DNA from: Sphingomonas jinjuensis
GTDB taxonomy: Bacteria > Pseudomonadota > Alphaproteobacteria > Sphingomonadales > Sphingomonadaceae
Assembly (NCBI RefSeq): GCF_014197105.1
Contig: NZ_JACIEV010000003.1
Location: forward strand, 248,001 to 312,000
DNA: 64,000 bases
Reading direction: 5' to 3'
The notes beneath the pieces were generated by a model. That model was given only the letters and a program-made list of their open reading frames with translations, was not told the origin of the DNA and did not search any database. Positions 60,001 through 64,000 of the stretch are shown here, piece by piece; the first letter of the stretch is position 1, and every line of letters begins with the position of its first letter. The position numbers and the translations under genes were made by a program.

Positions 60001-61261
60001 GGTGCTGTTCAGCCTGGTGCCGCTGTCGGGTCAGCAGCTGAGCGGCCCGATCGCGATCGCCGCCGACTTCGGCGGACGGCTGTCGGCGCCGCAGCTCAAC
60101 GGGCTGATCCGCGCCGACAATCTCACCTACGACAACGAAACCTATGGCACGCGGCTGTCGCGGATGCGGATCGCGGCGCGGTTCAACAACGACCGGCTGG
60201 AGCTGACCCAGCTCGATGCGCGAGCCGGTGACGGGACCGTGCAGGCGCAGGGGCGCGTCGGCCTTGCGGCGGCGCAGGGCTTCCCGCTCGAGCTGACCGC
60301 GACGCTGAACAATGCCCAGCTGGCGAAGAGCGATGCGCTAAGCGCGACGACCAGCGGCACGATCAAGGTGACGAAGAACGCGCAAGGTGGCCTGATCCAG
60401 GGAAACCTGATTGTGCCGAACGCGCGCTACCAGATCATCCGCCAGGGCCAGGCCGAAGTGCCCGAGCTGACGGGGGTTCGTCGCAAGAGCCAAATCCGTG
60501 CGGCGAAGCCGACGGACCGACCCGCGCCGCCGGCGCCGTCGGGGCTGTTCAACCTGGACCTGCGCGTGCGCGCGCCCAACCAGCTGTTCGTGTCGGGCAT
60601 GGGTCTCGAATCCGAATGGTCGATGGATCTGCGCATCGGCGGCACCAGCGCGGCGCCGACGATCGCCGGCGGGCTCGATCTGGTGCGCGGCACGTACAGC
60701 TTCGCGGGCAAGCGGTTCGACGTGACCCGCGGCACGGTGCGCTTCCGCGGTGGCGTGCTGGCCGATCCCGACATCAATATCCAGGCTTCGACGACGACCG
60801 ACGGCATCACCGCTAACATCGTCATCAGCGGCACCGGCCAGCGCCCGCAGATCGCTTTCACTTCGACCCCGACGCTGCCGCAGGACGAGGTGCTAAGCCG
60901 CCTGTTGTTCGGCACCCGGCCCGAGAATCTGTCGGCGACTGAAGCGATCCAGCTGGCCGCCGCGCTCAATTCGCTGCGCGGGTCGGGCGGGGGTGGGCTC
61001 AACCCGCTCGGCAAGCTGCGCTCGGCGACCGGCTTCGACCGGCTGCGCATCCTGGGCGCCGACGACACGACGGGGCGCGGCACCAGCCTGGCGGCGGGCA
61101 AGTATTTGACCGACAACATCTATGTTGAGATCATCACCGATACGCGCGGCTTCACCGCCACCCAGCTCGACATATCGCTGACCAAGGCGTTGAGCCTGCT
61201 CACCTCGACGGGTTCGTTCGGCGGATCGGACGTGCGACTGAAATATTCGAAAGACTATTGA
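57047..61261 (+). CDS. tamB: Translocation and assembly module protein TamB
   Basis: 1404 residues, AsmA-like/DUF490 superfamily. One N-terminal membrane helix (about 22-43) anchors it in the inner membrane. The long periplasmic part is a beta-rich repeated taco fold that spans to TamA and moves lipids or outer-membrane proteins. The conserved C-terminal domain is visible: GSQDEVLSRLLFG-like PQDEVLSRLLFGTRPENLSA, VEIITDTRGFTATQLDISL and a final YSKDY. The length is close to E. coli TamB (1259). The ATG overlaps the tamA stop by one base (TGATG), which fixes the start and signals coupling. Confidence 0.95.
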   Translation: MADEAPEVVTVKPPLWQRVLKWIGIAILCVLLLIGVVVIGINTDPGRRFVADRIGGYKTASGLNIKVGRIDGSLYGAMVLSDVRVSDPKGVFLTSPKLTVAWRPFAFARNHVDVRTLSTELVTLARKPELIPQPSDPNAPLLPDLDIDVNTLHIGRLVLQKPVTGQTHMMRIDGQVHIADRRAQLVADAAALRGPGVAGGDRLRLRLDAVPEADKLDLDLKLQAPVGGVVGTMASLKAPLTASVDGRGSWASWQGRARATLGGGELANLGLSAKNGHIEVRGQARPGLYLEGPVERLTAPMLNVAIDATLAERRADTRIKLKSEALAVDAGGILDLANSRFGNFAVDAQLLTPGAIATNLNGRDVRARLVLDGAFALPTVDYKISARALGFGTTVVEDLYAEGLARVNSDRILVPVKARARRVTGLNASVGGLANNVRIAGDFAVSMPNILSDNLRIRSDNIDATAVVVANVETGRYTGALKGRVNNFRVDSIGIINLTTDARLVPGPRGGFGITGRVVAQTRQIFNSGISSFLGGNAVVRADVGYSPEGIVTFRNLRLSAPQLRVTRGEGRFDPASGAVAVNADAYSTQYGPLFTRVTGSASAPVVVLRAPRPGVGIGLVDLSARVVGRGGAYAITASGGTSYGPFTADVLARPGAQLTIDVRRLLLAGILANGRVVQTKAGPFQGALRFAGRGIAGDVRLANQGGNQRADVAARAYNATIPGNVDFTIGRAIVNASVVMFPKALQVVADVQLADTRYNAFVIEAARAKVNYVDGRGTAQALLTGTSGVPLRVAVNAQLSPGSYLVAAQGQANGINFRTTPGRIEAVRGGGYRLLPVRVTFDQGSMRVAGSFGGGVTAVQTRLDRLDLSILSAFVPNLGLSGQATGSLDYRQAGSGIPDADARLTIANFQRTGLASVSEAVGITFAGKLTPTGGEARALVQRGTTTVGRLLATMRPLPPGAGSWTTRLMQAPLAGGIRYNGPSAVLFSLVPLSGQQLSGPIAIAADFGGRLSAPQLNGLIRADNLTYDNETYGTRLSRMRIAARFNNDRLELTQLDARAGDGTVQAQGRVGLAAAQGFPLELTATLNNAQLAKSDALSATTSGTIKVTKNAQGGLIQGNLIVPNARYQIIRQGQAEVPELTGVRRKSQIRAAKPTDRPAPPAPSGLFNLDLRVRAPNQLFVSGMGLESEWSMDLRIGGTSAAPTIAGGLDLVRGTYSFAGKRFDVTRGTVRFRGGVLADPDINIQASTTTDGITANIVISGTGQRPQIAFTSTPTLPQDEVLSRLLFGTRPENLSATEAIQLAAALNSLRGSGGGGLNPLGKLRSATGFDRLRILGADDTTGRGTSLAAGKYLTDNIYVEIITDTRGFTATQLDISLTKALSLLTSTGSFGGSDVRLKYSKDY

Positions 61262-61326
61262 GCCCGGCCTGCGCATCGGATTAGGTTCGAATTCGCAACC
61301 GAATGCGGTGCGTCAGGAGAGAGCCG

Positions 61327-62799
61327 ATGGCCGAGCATGTCGACGTGGTGGTGGTGGGTGCCGGCATTTCCGGGATCGGCCAGGGCTATCACCTGCAAAC
61401 GCAATGCCCCGACCGCAGCTATATGATCCTCGAGGCGCGTGAAGCGATCGGGGGGACGTGGGACCTGTTTCGCTACCCCGGCATCCGCTCGGACAGCGAC
61501 ATGCACACGCTGGGCTTCTCGTTCCACCCGTGGCCGCACGAGCGATCGATCGCGGGCGGGTCTACGATCCGCGACTATGTCGAGGACACGGCGCGGACCT
61601 ATGGCATCGATCGCCACATCCGCTTCGGCCATCGCGTCACCAGTGCCGACTGGTCGAGCGGCGAGGGGCATTGGCGGCTCGCGGTGACCGGTTCGGACGG
61701 CACGGCGAAGACGATCACCTGCAACTTCCTTTGCATGTGCTCGGGCTATTACGACTATGCCAAGGGCTATGCGCCGAGCTTCATGGGCGCGGAGGATTTC
61801 GCCGGTCGGATCGTCCACCCGCAATTCTGGCCGAGCGATCTCGACTACAGCGGCAAGGACGTCGTCGTGATCGGCAGCGGGGCGACCGCGGTGACGCTGG
61901 TGCCGGAGATGGCGAAGGACGCGGCGTCGGTGACGATGCTGCAGCGATCGCCGACCTATGTCGTCTCGCGGCCCGCAGAAGACGCGATGGCCAACTGGTT
62001 GCGGCGCAAGCTGCCCCGCAAGACCGCTTATGGCCTGACGCGGTGGAAGAACGTGCTGTTGGGCATGGTCTTCTACAAGATGGCGCGCAGGCGGCCCGAG
62101 AAGACGAAGGAGCGGCTGGTCGGCATGGTGCGCGAGCATCTCGGCCCCGACTATGACGTCGCGACGCATTTCACGCCGCGCTACAATCCATGGGACCAGC
62201 GGCTGTGCCTGGTGCCCGACGCCGACCTGTTCGACGCCATCAAGGCCGGCCGGGCGAGCGTCGTGACCGGGGCGATCGATCGCTTCGTTCCCGGTGGCAT
62301 CAGGCTGGCGTCGGGCGAGGAGATCGCGGCCGACGTGATCGTGACCGCGACCGGGCTCGAACTTCAGATGCTGGGCGGGGCGGCGGTGTCGATCGACGGC
62401 GTGCCGGTCGATTTGAGCCAGGCGCTGCAATATAAGGGGATGATGTTCAGCGACGTGCCGAACATGGCCTTCACCTTCGGCTATACCAACGCATCGTGGA
62501 CGCTGAAGGCCGATCTGGTCGCGCGTTACGTCTGCCGGTTGCTCAACACGATGAAGAAGCGCGGGCTATCGGTGGCGACGCCGCATAATGCCGACCCCAG
62601 TGTCACCGAGGAGCCGTTCGTCGATTTCTCGTCGGGCTATATCCAGCGCGCGGCACATTTCCTGCCCAAGCAGGGCAGCAAGAAGCCGTGGCGGCTGAAC
62701 CAGAATTACGCGCTCGACGTGCTGGCGCTGCGGTTCGGCTCGGTCGACGACGCGATGGTATTTTCACGACCCGCCGACGCAAACCAGCATGCAGCCTAG
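61327..62799 (+). CDS. EthA-like Baeyer-Villiger flavin monooxygenase
   Basis: 490 residues, nearly the length of mycobacterial EthA (489), which this protein resembles along its whole length by memory of that sequence. It is a class B flavoprotein: the FAD motif is VVVGAGISGIGQGYHL, the Baeyer-Villiger fingerprint is FAGRIVHPQFWP (FxGxxxHxxxWP) and the NADPH motif is VVVIGSGATAVTLVP. It inserts oxygen next to ketones and oxidises thioamides and sulfides. AGGAG lies 7 bases before the ATG at 61327. The gene stands alone, behind tamB. Confidence 0.92.
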   Translation: MAEHVDVVVVGAGISGIGQGYHLQTQCPDRSYMILEAREAIGGTWDLFRYPGIRSDSDMHTLGFSFHPWPHERSIAGGSTIRDYVEDTARTYGIDRHIRFGHRVTSADWSSGEGHWRLAVTGSDGTAKTITCNFLCMCSGYYDYAKGYAPSFMGAEDFAGRIVHPQFWPSDLDYSGKDVVVIGSGATAVTLVPEMAKDAASVTMLQRSPTYVVSRPAEDAMANWLRRKLPRKTAYGLTRWKNVLLGMVFYKMARRRPEKTKERLVGMVREHLGPDYDVATHFTPRYNPWDQRLCLVPDADLFDAIKAGRASVVTGAIDRFVPGGIRLASGEEIAADVIVTATGLELQMLGGAAVSIDGVPVDLSQALQYKGMMFSDVPNMAFTFGYTNASWTLKADLVARYVCRLLNTMKKRGLSVATPHNADPSVTEEPFVDFSSGYIQRAAHFLPKQGSKKPWRLNQNYALDVLALRFGSVDDAMVFSRPADANQHAA

Positions 62800-63188
62800 C
62801 GGCTTGCGTGCCCAGCGCGACCGGTTAAAAATAGGAAAATAGATTTTACCGATTCGGGCAGCGCGGAGGTTTCGACGCGCTCAGATGCGGAACGGCATAC
62901 CCGACGCCTTGGCCGGGCAGGATGGCTCGCCGTCGGATGTCCCATCGTGAAACAGACGGAAATCCGGCCGGCGAGCCGGCATTTGCGTTCAGAACGGACG
63001 CATCGTCTCGCCGTAGATCAGCGAGAGAAGGAACTTCAGCATGGTCGTCTCCCTTGTTTGCACCCCCTAAGCGGTGCCATGCCGTGGTAAAGGAACACGG
63101 TTAACGCGGCAAGATAGTAACACTTCGTTAATCATTTAGCGTGACGGCTTAAACGAATCTTAAGCGGCACGGCCTAGCGGGAGACTCA
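62800..63188. other. 389-base intergenic region between the monooxygenase and EAL genes
   Basis: The left part has an AT-rich imperfect stem CGGTTAAAA / TTTTACCG (62822-62851), possibly terminating the monooxygenase gene. The middle holds a 17-codon frame on the minus strand (62989-63042) and an imperfect GC-rich dyad (about 62960-62983) downstream of it. The right part (about 63095-63150) is AT-richer and probably holds the promoter of the EAL gene. I see no larger gene or tRNA. Confidence 0.5.
62989..63042 (-). CDS. Possible 17-residue micro-ORF
   Basis: The minus-strand frame MLKFLLSLIYGETMRPF starts with ATG 5-6 bases after a good GGGAG ribosome site and stops just before a GC-rich dyad that could terminate it. 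The product is a short hydrophobic peptide with a polar end. Translation of so short a frame cannot be shown from sequence alone. Confidence 0.35.
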   Translation of the reverse strand: MLKFLLSLIYGETMRPF

Positions 63189-64000
63189 ATGGGCAAACCG
63201 ATCGCCAGGCTGAGCGCCGACCGCGCCACCATCGCCGCTCCCCCGCGCGAGGCGTTCGGCCCGCACATCGAGCGCGAGGTGGAGGTGGCGACCCACGCCT
63301 GGCATTTCGCCGTCCTGGTCGAGATCGCCAACTTCCGGTCGTTGCGCCGGTTCGTCGGGCCGCTGCGTGCCGACGGGGTCGCCAGCGACGTCGCCGGCCT
63401 GATCCATATGATGTTCCCGAGCGGATCGGTGCGCGTCGCCGGGCGCGGGCTGATCGAGCTGCTGCTGTGCGACGATTCGCGCGAGCGGCTGGAGGGCGTC
63501 CTGCGCGAGGTGCGTGGCGCCTTCGCGCGGCCGATCGACATCGACGGCGAGATGTTCACGATCGAACTGTGGATCGGCAGCGGCGCGGTCCAGGCGGTGA
63601 ACCATGACGAGATACGCCTGCTCGAAGAAGCGGAGGAGGCGCTCGACGACGCGCGCACCGACGGCGGCGTCATCGCGCGCGAGGTCGCCATCAACGCCAG
63701 CACGCCGGAGCAGCTCGCGCTCGTCCGCGAGTTGCAGGAGGCGATCGTCGGCGGTCAGCTGTTCCTGCAATATCAGCCGAAGATCCACGTCCGGCGCCAG
63801 GAAGTGTCGGGGGTGGAGGCGCTGATCCGCTGGCGCCATCCCGAGCGCGGCCTGGTGATGCCGGGCGACTTCATTCCGCTGGCCGAGGAAAGCGAGCATA
63901 TCCTCGACCTGACGATCTGGACGCTACGCCAGGTCATCGGCGATCAGCTGATCCTGGCGGAGGCAGGGCACGACGTCCCGATCTTCATCAACATCGCCGG
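63189..64000 (+). CDS. EAL-domain protein with degenerate GGDEF domain (C-terminus cut by window edge)
   Basis: The first 270 residues are present. Residues about 30-155 have the GGDEF fold pattern, but the active-site loop reads AGRGLIELLL instead of GGDEF, so this half should not make c-di-GMP. The EAL domain begins near residue 175 (LQEAIVGGQLFLQYQPKI) with the signature E210-A-L212 in GVEALIRWRHP, followed by MPGDFIPLAEES. It probably hydrolyses or senses c-di-GMP. The N-terminus has no membrane segment, so it is likely cytoplasmic. The ATG at 63189 follows GGGAGA. Later EAL metal ligands (after the edge) cannot be checked. Confidence 0.87.
   Translation, partial: MGKPIARLSADRATIAAPPREAFGPHIEREVEVATHAWHFAVLVEIANFRSLRRFVGPLRADGVASDVAGLIHMMFPSGSVRVAGRGLIELLLCDDSRERLEGVLREVRGAFARPIDIDGEMFTIELWIGSGAVQAVNHDEIRLLEEAEEALDDARTDGGVIAREVAINASTPEQLALVRELQEAIVGGQLFLQYQPKIHVRRQEVSGVEALIRWRHPERGLVMPGDFIPLAEESEHILDLTIWTLRQVIGDQLILAEAGHDVPIFINIA

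Noticed and set aside
1..64000. CRISPR array, insertion sequence, prophage or genomic island
   Set aside because: No regularly spaced repeats, transposase, integrase or phage structural genes were seen. Composition is uniform, and the repeats found are dispersed intergenic palindromes.
1..64000. tRNA or rRNA genes
   Set aside because: No tRNA cloverleaf or rRNA-like sequence was recognised in the intergenic regions by reading; a tRNAscan or Rfam search would settle it.

Overview
The window is chromosomal DNA from an alphaproteobacterium, almost certainly a sphingomonad (Sphingomonas or a close relative). Supporting signs are the uniformly high GC, a PEPxxWA-CTERM protein, a DivL-type histidine-kinase homologue with tyrosine at the phosphoacceptor site, the ahcY-divL-tsaE-amgK-murU-addB-addA-trxA order, an alphaproteobacterial-type AddAB, an ACE-like M2 peptidase, many GTG starts and 1-8 bp gene overlaps. 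I see no rRNA, tRNA, insertion sequence, prophage or CRISPR array. Genes at both edges are cut: a serine hydrolase on the left and an EAL-domain protein on the right.

Layout. 1-4.8 kb: truncated beta-lactamase-family hydrolase, a 47-residue membrane protein, rimO, anmK and a PEP-CTERM protein ending in a clear intrinsic terminator. 4.8-8.7 kb (minus strand): a five-gene run of unknown protein, MoxR ATPase, small serine-acetyltransferase-like enzyme, CHAP hydrolase and CoxE-type VWA protein. 8.9-13.8 kb: DPP-IV-like peptidase, exported unknown protein, asd and a FitAB/VapBC-type toxin-antitoxin pair with its own palindrome. 13.8-17.8 kb: marR-emrA-emrB efflux operon divergent from an alpha/beta hydrolase. 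18-23.3 kb: M2 peptidase, a basic histone-H1-like protein, AMP nucleosidase, peroxiredoxin and YqgE. 23.3-36.5 kb: ahcY behind a perfect 20-bp palindrome that looks like a SahR operator, then divL, tsaE, amgK, murU, addB, addA and trxA. 36.6-42 kb: argJ (minus), two tandem small TonB_C-like proteins, a small signal-peptide-bearing ORF and secA. 42-50 kb: astD, selO, an alpha/beta hydrolase with a glycosyltransferase, a nitronate-monooxygenase-like protein and an amidohydrolase. 50-53.3 kb: glycine-zipper lipoprotein, 2-hydroxyacid dehydrogenase, SH3 protein and acetyl-CoA acetyltransferase. 53.3-64 kb: small membrane protein, prepilin peptidase, tamA-tamB, an EthA-like Baeyer-Villiger monooxygenase and a c-di-GMP phosphodiesterase-type protein.

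How the parts work together. AnmK, AmgK and MurU are three steps of peptidoglycan sugar recycling to UDP-MurNAc. DivL is a cell-cycle signalling factor in relatives. AddAB repairs double-strand breaks. TamAB and SecA serve the envelope. AhcY clears S-adenosylhomocysteine.

The strongest structure not explained by genes is a set of dispersed palindromes, most built as two hairpins inside outer inverted repeats. Ten elements plus one relic are listed. They occupy six of the eight convergent gene junctions, and in two same-strand junctions they supply or abut the start region of the next gene (tsaE, addB). Other points for a second look are an RAPP-containing small ORF immediately upstream of secA, a DivL with both the H-box and N-box key residues replaced, a 52-bp structured element at 8.8 kb and a 17-codon micro-ORF near 63 kb.
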